The translations under genes were made by a program, and so were the position numbers. From Oceanobacillus saliphilus (GTDB lineage Bacteria; Bacillota; Bacilli; Bacillales; Amphibacillaceae), in assembly GCF_023522835.1 (NCBI RefSeq), contig NZ_JALCZU010000004.1, forward strand, positions 124,001 to 188,000: DNA of 64,000 nucleotides, read 5' to 3'. The notes under the pieces were generated by a model, which did no database searches, was not told the DNA's origin, and worked only from the letters and a program-made list of their open reading frames with translations. Positions 35,911 through 44,326 of the stretch are shown piece by piece. Each line of letters opens with the position of its first letter. Position 1 is the first letter of the stretch.

Positions 35911-36088
35911 CATGAAAAAAAGTAATCACCCTGCCCACCAAGCTCGTGTGATTACTTTTTTCATACACCATCAGAGTACCATTTTACACGAATTTATAAA
36001 AGGTTGCCACTGCAATCTATTCCGCCGGTTTGGGTCCCCTGCTAGACTTTCTTTGATTTTAAGCAGGGATTGAAACTCGTCCCCCTTG
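35911..36088 (+). repeat. Unidentified structured element, copy B
   Basis: The same ordered blocks as copy A, on the plus strand: AAAGTAATCACCCTGCC (35919 onward), ACCAAGC, TTACACG, GCCACT, GGTTTGGGTCC and TTGAAACTCGTCCCC. Copy B has about 25 extra bases that complete a long hairpin (AAAAAGTAATCAC with GTGATTACTTTTT). It faces away from copy A, so the pair brackets 9.7 kb of cargo. Confidence 0.6.
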
Positions 36089-36288
36089 TAAAGCACTGAT
36101 TTACATATGGCGAATTTTTTAATCACTCCGGATCTGACTAGTGTGCCGGAGCTTGCCGAAAGTAAAAACGTTATTATCCTACTATAAATCTATAATAAAA
36201 TCATTAATATAAATTCTATTATATATTAATATATAATAATTAATAACTGAAAATAGAAAAGAACAAGGAATCTAAAAGATTCAGTAGT

Positions 36289-36453
36289 GGAAACCATATT
36301 ACGGTACAGCAATTTGTCGATTTAACCGAGTACTGTACCGTCATATGGTCATGCTGCACCTTCATATGTTTTCATATTCGATTTTTGAAGAATTTGCCTT
36401 GGAAAATAAAAAATGTGGTTTGAACTTCGGAAACCTTATGAAGGTACAGTAAT
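36289..36453. repeat. Four iteron-like repeats beside tnpC
   Basis: CCATATTACGGTACAG (36294-36309, plus), CCATATGACGGTACAG (36348-36333, minus), CATATGAAGGTGCAG (36368-36354, minus) and CCTTATGAAGGTACAG (36434-36449, plus). The first and last extend to 25-bp near-identical direct repeats starting GGAAACC; the first two form an inverted pair. They lie between element B and the 3' end of the transposition operon, a natural place for recombination-accessory or regulatory protein binding. Confidence 0.7.
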
Positions 36454-36624
36454 GAATACAACCCCCACATATTGTTATCTGACTTAAAAATAAATTAATG
36501 GAGATACAATTAAAACTATAAAAACCAAGCAATCACATTTATAGGGGTGTTCTTAAGCTTAAAAATTTTAAAGGGTGTTTTTATGGATAATCCATTCTTA
36601 AAACAAATTGGACCCAATAGTTTT

Positions 36625-37014
36625 TTATATCTTACTACTATAAATTTGACCATAGAGTTTTTTTAATTCCTCTTTTAATTCCTTATTATCTTTCTCCAAT
36701 TCTTTGATTCTATCGTATAAAACCTCCATTTTCGCATCTTTGCTTTGATCGCTCATATGATTTTTTAATGACTTAATGTTAGTCACTTGATTTTGCCTTT
36801 CTCTACACGCTTCAATCTCGCTTCTTATTTCTTGATTTTTATATAGATATGTTTTTGAAACACCAGCTAATTTCGCCACTTTATTAAAATTTATAGGTTT
36901 GTTATTACTTGTTAATTCCTTCAGAGCTTGTTTAGCCTTATCATAAGATACTTGCCTTTTTTTTTGGGCGTATTCTTTTACACCAGCAGTATTTCTTTGG
37001 TGGTCTAGTTTCAT
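36625..37014 (-). CDS. tnpC: Transposition regulatory protein TnpC (Tn554 type)
   Basis: A 129-residue basic, coiled-coil protein, near the 125 residues of Tn554 TnpC. It has an HTH-like NKVAKLAGVSKTYLYKNQEI (about residues 41-60) and a C-terminal coiled coil (MEVLYDRIKELEKDNKELKE). It lies 12 bp after tnpB on the same strand. In Tn554 this protein modulates the frequency and orientation of transposition. Confidence 0.85.
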   Translation of the reverse strand: MKLDHQRNTAGVKEYAQKKRQVSYDKAKQALKELTSNNKPINFNKVAKLAGVSKTYLYKNQEIRSEIEACRERQNQVTNIKSLKNHMSDQSKDAKMEVLYDRIKELEKDNKELKEELKKLYGQIYSSKI

Positions 37015-37026
37015 GACCTAACCTCC

Positions 37027-38997
37027 CTATAATATGGATGGATGCTGTTTATTTTTAGAATGTTCTCTGGCTTGTTTTCCTAATGGATGGTGTACTTTCC
37101 CTTCTTGTAATTGTTCATATATTGTGGTTAACCTTTCTAATTGCTTTTGATTTTTTTCGTTATAAATTGGCATATCTTTAGTCCTGTTAATTACAGCTTG
37201 CACCTGCTTAATTTCATTCTGAAACTCGTCCGCATGTTCTGGAGTAGTACAGAAGTTATGGCAAGTCAAACAAGGGGTGATTACGTATGGACAACCTTCT
37301 TTTTTGCTTGCCATACAATAGCCCAGAGGAACTTTTACAGCCTCAATGCTTTCCCTGATATATTCCCATTCAATAGTATCATCATCCAGTTCATTGATCC
37401 CGCCTTTTTCAAAGTCGACCTTTACTAACTTTGATTTACTTTCTTGTGTTTTTTCCCATTCCTTATAAAGAGTTTCATCGGCTACCTTTGCGTAATTAAG
37501 TGTCATTTCTGGAGAGGAGTGACCAAACCATTTCTGTACGTGTAAAAGGTTCATTCCGTTGTTAATCAATTCAACACCCTTAGAATGCCGAAAGGCGTGA
37601 TTTTTGAAATGATATACGTTTCCATTGTTGTCAGTTATATTGTACAGCTTTGCTAACCTATTCAATGATTTTGAAACTGCATTTGGACTTATAGGTAGAC
37701 CTTTACGTTGTCCTCTTTCCTGGAAGAATAGAAATTTATCTTTGTTATTATCCTCATTGGATTTATTTATGGTTTCTTCAATACAATCTTTTATAAGATT
37801 AGCTATATTTTCATCAATTGGTACTTTGTGGTTTTTGATGTTAGTTTTGGATAAGTCACCTTGCAAATAATATCCACTTGTTGTTTCTACAAGGCAATTA
37901 TTATATCTTAACAGTACTATTTCATTTATTCTCCATCCTGTAGCTAAAAGTAATGTGATAATTGGGATATACTTATATTCATGTTCTGGCAATTCAGGCA
38001 CCAATTCTTTTGGGTTTGTATTCGCTGTGTTTATCAGTTTCTCAAGTTGATGAAGAATCACTTCAGGAATAAATTTGATATCATCTGTTTTATCATACAG
38101 TTTTGGTTTATCTTCTCTTAAAATTAGTTTTTCAAAGTAATGTATTGGTGCTAAAACATCATTTCTGCTTTGCAAATAAGCAATATAGTTTTTTACACCT
38201 TGGATTTCCCTCCAACGCGTATTAGGCTTTAAATGCCCCCTGACGGCGTTATAAGATGTTAGATACTCTTCAATATCACTACGCTTTAAATCCTTCAGAG
38301 TATGCCACTCAGGCTTTTTTTCATTGATAAATATTAAGAAAAACTCAATTCCCTTTAATACCTTTGAACAGTATGTTGGAGTATTTTTAATCAACTTAAA
38401 TTTCATGTAATCCTTGACGCTTTGTTTAAAGGTTTTTGGTATAGAAGTAAAAACTAAATTTTTATGGTCCTGAGCTTTTGTAAGATGAACATTAGGGATC
38501 TTAGAAGAGTGCCATACATCCTTTTTGAAAATGTCCTCTTCATCGTAAACATCGCTTATAAATGTATATAAATGCTCAAAAAAACGTAAGCCTCTACTAA
38601 TCTTATTTTTGCTGTGTTTATTAGTTGTAAGAAAGGTTTTGTATTGAATTAAGGCTTTCTTTAAGTCTATTTTAGTAATGCTGCTAACTTCAGGATAATA
38701 TTTATCCAGAAAACTACCAAATTCAATAAATGTTGATTGGTAATGATATAACGTGTAAACAGATATTTTGTCAGATTTTACAATTTCCATAAAATAGTAT
38801 TTTGTTTCTTCTTTGACTCCAGATGGAAGAGAAGAAAACTTCATGTATCGCCATTTCTTTTTTCTTACACTTTCCACATTATAAGTATCAAAAAACTTGT
38901 TTGATAAATCCCACTTATCTTTTTCCCAGTGACCATTTAAACTTAATGGATTACTTTGTGAATCACGCAGTTGCTTAATATTTTTTAAATTACTCAA
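37027..38997 (-). CDS. tnpB: Tn554-type transposase B, tyrosine recombinase
   Basis: A 656-residue protein, close to the 630 of Tn554 TnpB. The tyrosine-recombinase catalytic residues are visible: ATGWRINE (first Arg), HAFRHSKG (His-x-x-Arg) and HVQKWFGHSSPEMTLNYAKV (His and the nucleophilic Tyr, about residue 500). A cysteine cluster (CPYVITPCLTCHNFC) near residue 575 may bind zinc. It overlaps tnpA by 8 bp. Together TnpA and TnpB carry out integration and excision. Confidence 0.92.
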   Translation of the reverse strand: MSNLKNIKQLRDSQSNPLSLNGHWEKDKWDLSNKFFDTYNVESVRKKKWRYMKFSSLPSGVKEETKYYFMEIVKSDKISVYTLYHYQSTFIEFGSFLDKYYPEVSSITKIDLKKALIQYKTFLTTNKHSKNKISRGLRFFEHLYTFISDVYDEEDIFKKDVWHSSKIPNVHLTKAQDHKNLVFTSIPKTFKQSVKDYMKFKLIKNTPTYCSKVLKGIEFFLIFINEKKPEWHTLKDLKRSDIEEYLTSYNAVRGHLKPNTRWREIQGVKNYIAYLQSRNDVLAPIHYFEKLILREDKPKLYDKTDDIKFIPEVILHQLEKLINTANTNPKELVPELPEHEYKYIPIITLLLATGWRINEIVLLRYNNCLVETTSGYYLQGDLSKTNIKNHKVPIDENIANLIKDCIEETINKSNEDNNKDKFLFFQERGQRKGLPISPNAVSKSLNRLAKLYNITDNNGNVYHFKNHAFRHSKGVELINNGMNLLHVQKWFGHSSPEMTLNYAKVADETLYKEWEKTQESKSKLVKVDFEKGGINELDDDTIEWEYIRESIEAVKVPLGYCMASKKEGCPYVITPCLTCHNFCTTPEHADEFQNEIKQVQAVINRTKDMPIYNEKNQKQLERLTTIYEQLQEGKVHHPLGKQAREHSKNKQHPSIL

Positions 38998-40141
38998 TTA
39001 GGTTACCATTCTTTCTACTTTTTGATTTTTTCTGTTTCATAGCATTTTCCCAATCTTCACGCACATCATCATTCGAAGGATGAACGTACAATTGTTGTGT
39101 TGTTTGAATATGTTTATGACCAGCTACTTCTTTTAACGTTTCTGGTCGCATTTCACCTGTTCTCCACAACTCAGTTAAACTGGTATGCCTAAATTTGTGA
39201 GGATAAGCCTTGATATTTGTTTTTTTTCCTAAACGGTAGAAGATCTTAATTGTAGCGTGGTAAGTAAGTGGTTCTTTTGTATTTAGGTTTATAAAGAGAA
39301 AACTAGTATCAACTTCTTCAGTGTGAACCTCCATAATATATTTACGATACAAGTTAGCTAAATCATCTGTTATATTAAGAGTTCTCACACTTCCAACTGT
39401 TTTAATTTCAGCTCCATTTTCAAGTTCACCACGGTCTTTAACATAAAGCTTTTTCATCGCAGGTGAGATATCAGAAAGATGCAATGATAGTGCCTCACCA
39501 ATTCTTAGACCACTTTCATAAAGCAAATATATTAAGAAAAAATCCCTGAAGTTATTACAAGCCTTTAATAGCTGATTTACTTCATCAGGAGTATAAATCT
39601 CTACTTCTTTAATAGGTTCCTTAAGCTTTAAAATATTTTTCTGATAGGTATGATTCTTTCTCAAATGATGAAAAAATCCCTTGTATCCATTATACCCGAT
39701 CTCAGGAACCTCTTGTTTTAAGTTAAAATATAATTTACTGCTAAACTCCTCGATTCTCCAAATATAATCGTAAAACAAAGTAACTCTTTTTATGATTTGA
39801 TTTATCGTCCTTGCCGTTCTGGTCTTTAAACCAATATCATCGATTTTTTTCTTGTTTGTGTTAATATCAGTTACTTTTATATCCCCATATGGATTCTGTA
39901 ACCACCTAACAAACTCTCCAAGGTTATCTATTGTTATTTGTGTAAACTCCATACTAATTTGGTTTAAATATTCGAAGTACAATTTAAGAGCATAACAATA
40001 ATTACGTAATGTGTTTCTTGCTGAGCCTGTATTATCTTTAAACTTTAGAAATCTAGCAACTGGTTCGACTATGTCCCCATCATCATCTATTAACAAATAT
40101 CTTGTCTTATTTTCTGTTGTAGTTATTTCTTGTACCCTCAC
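38990..40141 (-). CDS. tnpA: Tn554-type transposase A, tyrosine recombinase
   Basis: A 383-residue recombinase starting at GTG 40141, after GGGAGGATGTTTGA. The catalytic motifs are ESGLRIGEAL (Arg), HKFRHTSLTELW (His-x-x-Arg) and AGHKHIQTTQQLYVHP (His and Tyr nucleophile). Tn554 TnpA is 361 residues. It is the first gene of the transposition operon and lies about 180 bp from the right end of the element. Upstream, GTAAACTA occurs twice near possible promoter boxes. Confidence 0.92.
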   Translation of the reverse strand: MRVQEITTTENKTRYLLIDDDGDIVEPVARFLKFKDNTGSARNTLRNYCYALKLYFEYLNQISMEFTQITIDNLGEFVRWLQNPYGDIKVTDINTNKKKIDDIGLKTRTARTINQIIKRVTLFYDYIWRIEEFSSKLYFNLKQEVPEIGYNGYKGFFHHLRKNHTYQKNILKLKEPIKEVEIYTPDEVNQLLKACNNFRDFFLIYLLYESGLRIGEALSLHLSDISPAMKKLYVKDRGELENGAEIKTVGSVRTLNITDDLANLYRKYIMEVHTEEVDTSFLFINLNTKEPLTYHATIKIFYRLGKKTNIKAYPHKFRHTSLTELWRTGEMRPETLKEVAGHKHIQTTQQLYVHPSNDDVREDWENAMKQKKSKSRKNGNLIE

Positions 40142-40320
40142 TCAAACATCCTCCCAATAAACTGCCATATATTCTCTATGTAACCTAAAATTATCATATA
40201 CTTAGTTTACTATATTTACTTTGTGAACACAATCTAGTTTACCATTATAAAACGCAAAAAAAATAAAGATATACCATACTTTGATTACTATGTTATCTAT
40301 TATTTATTAGGTACAGTTAT

Positions 40321-40524
40321 GAAAATCGGTCCGACGCCCGCAATACTAATTAATTGAATGAGTGCATTTTTGCGAGTGCTTAAGGGAAGGTAATCGACGT
40401 TATCATTTTTTGAGTATGCGGGAGTTGGACGATCTTCTTTTACTCCGAATACTCTTTCAACAAATTTTCCATACGTAAAAAATCCAATAATTAAAAGGGC
40501 AATGCCACCTAAAAATGTATACAT
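40321..40524 (-). pseudogene. cstA: CstA-family transporter, 5' part (disrupted)
   Basis: Sixty-eight codons from the ATG at 40524 (RBS GGAGGG) encode the CstA N-terminus: one membrane segment, then DRPTPAYSKNDNVDYLP and the SIAGVGPIF stretch. The frame then enters the transposon and ends six codons later at 40300. The missing remainder is at 21959-23216. The intact gene would encode about 486 residues of a CstA/BtsT-type transporter, known for pyruvate or peptide uptake. Confidence 0.92.
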
Positions 40525-40543
40525 TTCTATCCCTCCATGCTAT

Positions 40544-40571
40544 TTTAATCGCTTACATGTTTTCGCTTACA
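40544..40571 (-). promoter_or_regulatory. Two adjacent cre-like boxes before cstA
   Basis: On the minus strand TGTAAGCGAAAACA (40571-40558) and TGTAAGCGATTAAA (40557-40544) abut each other. Each matches the catabolite-responsive element consensus TGWAANCGNTNWCA at 13 of 14 positions. They lie 20-47 bp before the start codon, where CcpA would block transcription. Confidence 0.65.
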
Positions 40572-40743
40572 AAAATAGATTACAACAACTTTCCTAGGAT
40601 TCGATGATATTCTGCCAAGATGTTTAATTTCATCCATAACATGTCGAACATGACAGATAACATGAAAACATTCGAAAACGGTGGTTGTCAATGAGCTTTT
40701 CGATAATAGCCTTCGTTGTACTTATACGTAGGACATTACATCT

Positions 40744-40777
40744 AAAAAAGGACTTCAGGTGTTGGCCCGAAGTCCTT
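40744..40777 (-). terminator. Terminator of the LytS/LytTR operon
   Basis: AAGGACTTC and GAAGTCCTT pair across 12 nt and run into TTTTTT on the minus strand. It separates the two-component operon from cstA. Confidence 0.88.
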
Positions 40778-40788
40778 AGGAGGGGAAA

Positions 40789-41523
40789 TTACAATTCCAG
40801 TTTTCCCCGTAGAAATTTAATATAGTTTCTGCTTACTGGGAGGGATTCCTTTCGTCCATGCAGGTTTAGGTTATACGCGCCGTTAAACCATGGAGTCAAC
40901 TTGCTGACATAATCCAAATTAACGAGATAACTTTTATGAATACGGAAAAAGGGAAAGGTAGACAGTCTGGCTTCCAGTTCCTTTAAACTTCCTTTTGATG
41001 GAATGTCCTGTTGATTCGTTACAATTCTTACTTGCTTGTTTTCGCTATGGATATAAATAATATCAAACGGATCCAAATAAACCACTTCTCCATCCATGTC
41101 AACAGCCAACTTGTGAACGGACTTCTGCTCGTCTATTTCGGATGTATAAAAAAGTCTTTTTTCAATTCTTGCAATCGTTTCGGTTAATTCGTCTTCATCA
41201 TATGGCTTTAATAAATAGTCGATGGCATCCAGCCGAAATGCCTGGGCGGCAAATTGGGGATATGCTGTGGCAAATACGACCAATGGGGGGTTCTTTAATT
41301 CCCCTAATAATTCTGCTGCTTTCATCCCTTCTATACCGGGCATTTCAATATCTAAAAAGACCAGGTCCGGCTGTGTTTGTGTCGCCTTTACAATACAGGA
41401 TTCCCCTGAGTCTGCCTCTGCAACGACTTCAATGATCGGATACTGGTTAAGCAAAAAAATCAATTCTTCTCGATTATACGGTTCATCGTCTACAACAAGT
41501 GTACGAATCTTTTTATGCACCAT
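40789..41523 (-). CDS. LytTR-family response regulator (LytR/BtsR/YpdB-like)
   Basis: A 244-residue regulator from the ATG at 41523 (AGAAGGTG). The receiver domain has the acidic pair Asp12/Asp13, phosphoacceptor Asp58 in LVFLDIEMPG and Lys in DYLLKPYDED. The C-terminal LytTR DNA-binding domain (about residues 140-244) ends with RIHKSYLVNLDYV and PVSRNYIKFLR. It follows its kinase and precedes cstA. By analogy with BtsSR/BtsT and with LytST/PftAB, it should activate pyruvate uptake. Confidence 0.92.
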   Translation of the reverse strand: MVHKKIRTLVVDDEPYNREELIFLLNQYPIIEVVAEADSGESCIVKATQTQPDLVFLDIEMPGIEGMKAAELLGELKNPPLVVFATAYPQFAAQAFRLDAIDYLLKPYDEDELTETIARIEKRLFYTSEIDEQKSVHKLAVDMDGEVVYLDPFDIIYIHSENKQVRIVTNQQDIPSKGSLKELEARLSTFPFFRIHKSYLVNLDYVSKLTPWFNGAYNLNLHGRKESLPVSRNYIKFLRGKLEL

Positions 41524-41566
41524 GTTCACCTTCTGTTCTGGTTGTTGTGTCTCTTAGGATGCTTTG

Positions 41567-43309
41567 TTATTTCACTTTTTTTGGAACGGTAAAACTCACT
41601 TCTGTACCTTCCTGCTTTTTGCTTTTTATATGAAGCTCGGATGCATTTCCAAACATGATGGTCAGTCTGCGATTTACATTGTATAATGCCATTCCAGTAC
41701 CTGAATTGGAAGACACCACCTTTGTGCCGACTATTTTCAGTCTTTCATTCGACATTCCTTCTCCATTGTCTGCTACGGAAACGAAGACATAATCTCCTCT
41801 ATCTTTTATTTTTAGTTTAATATACCCACCACGATTTTTATTGCGTAAACCATGTTTGATGGAATTTTCCAGTATGGGCTGCAATGTTAAAGGGGAAATC
41901 TTTTCATGCAGAATATCATGGTCAACATCGTACGCAATTTTTAGCCGATGACTGAATCGCATCTCTTCAATGTTTAAATACGTTTTAACATGTGATAATT
42001 CCTGTTCAATGGTTGTTTCTGTACCTATTGTTGAAGACACATTATGCCTCAGGAATTGAGATAGGGAAAGCAGTAATTTCCTCGCGTTCTTAGGATTAAT
42101 CCGAATCAGGGATGAAATCGTGTTTAATGTATTAAATAGAAAATGTGGATTAATTTGTGCCTGTAGTGCATTTATTTCTGCTTCCTTAGCTAAAGCCAAT
42201 GCACGGTTTGCCTCCGCAGTCTCCAACTGATTGCTTAACAGAATACTTAACCCGGTTACGAGCTCCTTTGTAGATAAACGAATTTCTTTTTCAGAATGAT
42301 AATAAAATTTAATGATACCGATGTTTTTACCATGTAGTTTTAAAGGAGCAAGAATTACTGCATGTAACGGACAATTTTCGTTGATACAACGAATATCTTT
42401 TTCGGATGCAATGACAACTTCACCATTTTGAATGGCGTTTTTTGTGGCTTGCGTCTGAATTGGAGCTCCTTTTTTATGATGATCACTTCCGGCGCCAATA
42501 TGGGCAAGAATCTTTGTGTCATCTGTTATCGATACGGCAAAAGGATTCATTTTACGATACAGGATTTCACAAACGTTTTCTGCGGATGTTTCATTCAGTC
42601 CATTACGTAAATGAACAAGCGTCTTGTCTGCAATCTTTAGTGCATGTTGTGCTTGTGAAGCACCAAGCTTTTCCTCGGAGTTGATCACGCTTTTAATAAT
42701 AATCATAAATAATACCGCCCCAACGCCATTTGCAAGAATCATTGGAATTGCAATATTTTCCACAAGTAAAATAGCCTTATCCAATGGTCTGGACAAAAGC
42801 AGAATCAAGAGCATTTGTAATGCTTCAGCACAGGCAGTTAAAAGAAACGCTTTGGAATAGGAGATGTTTTCGCCCTTTTTTGAAAAGTAGCCTGTAAAGA
42901 ACCCTGTTAAAATCGTCGCAATTCCGCAGCTTAATGCGGTGTATCCACCCAGGAGTAATCGATGGATTCCGGCAATCAAACCGGCTCCAATTCCAACGCG
43001 GTATCCTCCTAATAAACCGGCAATGGCCACACCGATTACCCGAAAATTAGCTACTGCCTCGTCTGGTGTAACCAAAAAGCCCCATCTTTCAACAGTGAAC
43101 GTATCAACATTAAAGACAAAACCACTGTATGTACCAATAATTCCAAATACGCCAAAGAATAAAATAGCTGTCCATTCCTGTTTCCGGTTTAATTGCCGAA
43201 GAGAAATGAGGTTACGAAAAAACGGTAGTCTTGTTAAAAGAAAAGCCAACATCACAATAATCCCAAGTCGTTCCACCATTAAAAATAAGAGTTCAATCAT
43301 GTCGTTCAA
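41567..43309 (-). CDS. LytS/BtsS-like sensor histidine kinase
   Basis: A 580-residue kinase. Residues about 1-205 form the 5TM-5TMR_LYT membrane sensor (GAVLFMIIIKSV ends it). Residues about 215-350 are a GAF-like domain with three cysteines (CINENCPLHA). The phosphoacceptor motif QINPHFLFNTLN lies near residue 390 and the ATP-binding N and G boxes (ENSIKHGL, ADNGEGMS) follow. Relatives sense extracellular pyruvate. The first codon is TTG 43309; the ATG three codons later (43300) is equally possible. Confidence 0.9.
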   Translation of the reverse strand: MNDMIELLFLMVERLGIIVMLAFLLTRLPFFRNLISLRQLNRKQEWTAILFFGVFGIIGTYSGFVFNVDTFTVERWGFLVTPDEAVANFRVIGVAIAGLLGGYRVGIGAGLIAGIHRLLLGGYTALSCGIATILTGFFTGYFSKKGENISYSKAFLLTACAEALQMLLILLLSRPLDKAILLVENIAIPMILANGVGAVLFMIIIKSVINSEEKLGASQAQHALKIADKTLVHLRNGLNETSAENVCEILYRKMNPFAVSITDDTKILAHIGAGSDHHKKGAPIQTQATKNAIQNGEVVIASEKDIRCINENCPLHAVILAPLKLHGKNIGIIKFYYHSEKEIRLSTKELVTGLSILLSNQLETAEANRALALAKEAEINALQAQINPHFLFNTLNTISSLIRINPKNARKLLLSLSQFLRHNVSSTIGTETTIEQELSHVKTYLNIEEMRFSHRLKIAYDVDHDILHEKISPLTLQPILENSIKHGLRNKNRGGYIKLKIKDRGDYVFVSVADNGEGMSNERLKIVGTKVVSSNSGTGMALYNVNRRLTIMFGNASELHIKSKKQEGTEVSFTVPKKVK

Positions 43310-43383
43310 CCCATTTCTAAGTTGTCTTTCTTTCCATATTATAAAGCATTTTTAAATAATGTGCAGGGCGCGAATAAGGTGAG

Positions 43384-43445
43384 AAAAAGGGTCAGTCCCC
43401 CCACTGCGCTACAGTATTAGCGAAACAGGGCTCTGACCCTTTTTT
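43384..43445 (-). terminator. Terminator hairpin of the LysR gene, GGGTCAGTCCCCC family
   Basis: AAAAAGGGTCAG and CTGACCCTTTTTT form a 12-bp outer stem. It shares the 17 bases AAAAGGGTCAGTCCCCC with the hairpin at 21.5 kb. Confidence 0.88.
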
Positions 43446-43447
43446 GC

Positions 43448-44326
43448 CTATTTCAATGACGAAGAAATATATTCAACCATTTCTCTTGTTGCATAGGAAA
43501 CATACTTATTTTTGTTTAATATAATTCCCAGCCTCCAAATGATGGGTGGATCAACGATAGGAATCGCTTTAATGTCACGTTGATCTACTTTATTTGCAAG
43601 GGAACGAGGGAAAATGGTGATGCCAAGATTCTGCCTTATCATTTCCGTGATAAAATCCCAATACGTACTTTGATAAGAAACATGCGGTTGAAAGCCTGCT
43701 TGTTTACATTCCTGTATAACTTGCTGATAGAGCGTAGAATCATCTTGAAAATGTACAAATGATTCATCTTTTACCTCTAGTAAGGAAACCTTCTCTCTAG
43801 TAGCGAGAGAATGAGAAGCATGAACAAATAACATCATCTCCTCCTTTACAATAGGAACAACATCAAATTCATCCTCGACAGGTAATGCAACTACACCTAA
43901 ATCAAGTATCCCCTCATGAACAGCTTGCTTCAGTTTATTTGCACCTTGCTCGACTATTTGTATCGAAATTTCAGGATATAAATCTCGAAAACCTTTAAGG
44001 ATTTTCGGGAAAAATAGAAATCCGATAAGAGGAGGAATCCCAATTTTTAACTTTCCTTTTTTTAAATTCATCATATCGTTTAGAAGGTCCGATAAATCAT
44101 CAATCATCCCTAAAATCTTTTGCCCTTCCTCCAATACAATTTCTCCTGCAACGGTTAATTCTATCTTTTTTGCTGAACGATCAATGAGTTCCACTTTTAA
44201 CTCGGTTTCCAGATTTTTTACCATTTTGCTAATTGTTGGTTGGGATAGGCATAGAACTTCTGCTGCACGTGTAAAGCTTTTTTGCTTTGCCACTTCTATA
44301 AAATAAGCTAATTGCTTCGTATCCAT
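43448..44326 (-). CDS. LysR-family transcriptional regulator (CidR/YwbI-like)
   Basis: A 292-residue regulator. The N-terminal HTH is SFTRAAEVLCLSQPTISKMV (about residues 17-36), followed by the linker helix and a type-2 periplasmic-binding-like effector domain (IGIPPLIGFLFFPKILKGF about 96). The YFIEVAKQKSFTRAAE wording resembles CidR/YwbI, which responds to acetate or pyruvate overflow. Its neighbours are a LytS/LytTR pair on one side and a GntP permease on the other, fitting a central-carbon acid role. The target is not shown. Confidence 0.85.
   Translation of the reverse strand: MDTKQLAYFIEVAKQKSFTRAAEVLCLSQPTISKMVKNLETELKVELIDRSAKKIELTVAGEIVLEEGQKILGMIDDLSDLLNDMMNLKKGKLKIGIPPLIGFLFFPKILKGFRDLYPEISIQIVEQGANKLKQAVHEGILDLGVVALPVEDEFDVVPIVKEEMMLFVHASHSLATREKVSLLEVKDESFVHFQDDSTLYQQVIQECKQAGFQPHVSYQSTYWDFITEMIRQNLGITIFPRSLANKVDQRDIKAIPIVDPPIIWRLGIILNKNKYVSYATREMVEYISSSLK

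Larger units (their letters stand above)
23217..40320. mobile_element. 17.1 kb Tn554-family transposon inserted in cstA
   Basis: Both borders are fixed by the restoration of cstA. The right end carries tnpA-tnpB-tnpC in the Tn554 order, reading leftward. About 13 kb of cargo fills the rest: a PIN/membrane protein, many tiny membrane proteins, phage debris, a SigY-type sigma operon, a CPBP protease, an acetyltransferase and hypothetical proteins. There are no terminal inverted repeats; only a weak subterminal match (CAAAGTATA at 23281, CATACTTTG at 40275) is seen. No antibiotic-resistance gene is recognised. Confidence 0.88.
23210..40327. repeat. 7-bp core direct repeats at the transposon junctions
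   Basis: GAAAATC occurs at 23210-23216 and 40321-40327. One copy belongs to the target gene (codons for Ile-Phe in GPIFGP). Removing everything from one copy to the other rebuilds uninterrupted cstA. Tn554-type elements insert without making ordinary target duplications but keep such a short shared core. Confidence 0.85.

Noticed and set aside
35789-35971. 60-codon open frame on the minus strand within element B
   Set aside because: It overlaps the long hairpin and conserved blocks of the structured element and lacks a ribosome binding site.
23217-40320. Integrative conjugative element or prophage
   Set aside because: There are no relaxase, conjugation, terminase or capsid genes; the phage tail piece is a remnant, and tnpABC explains the mobility.
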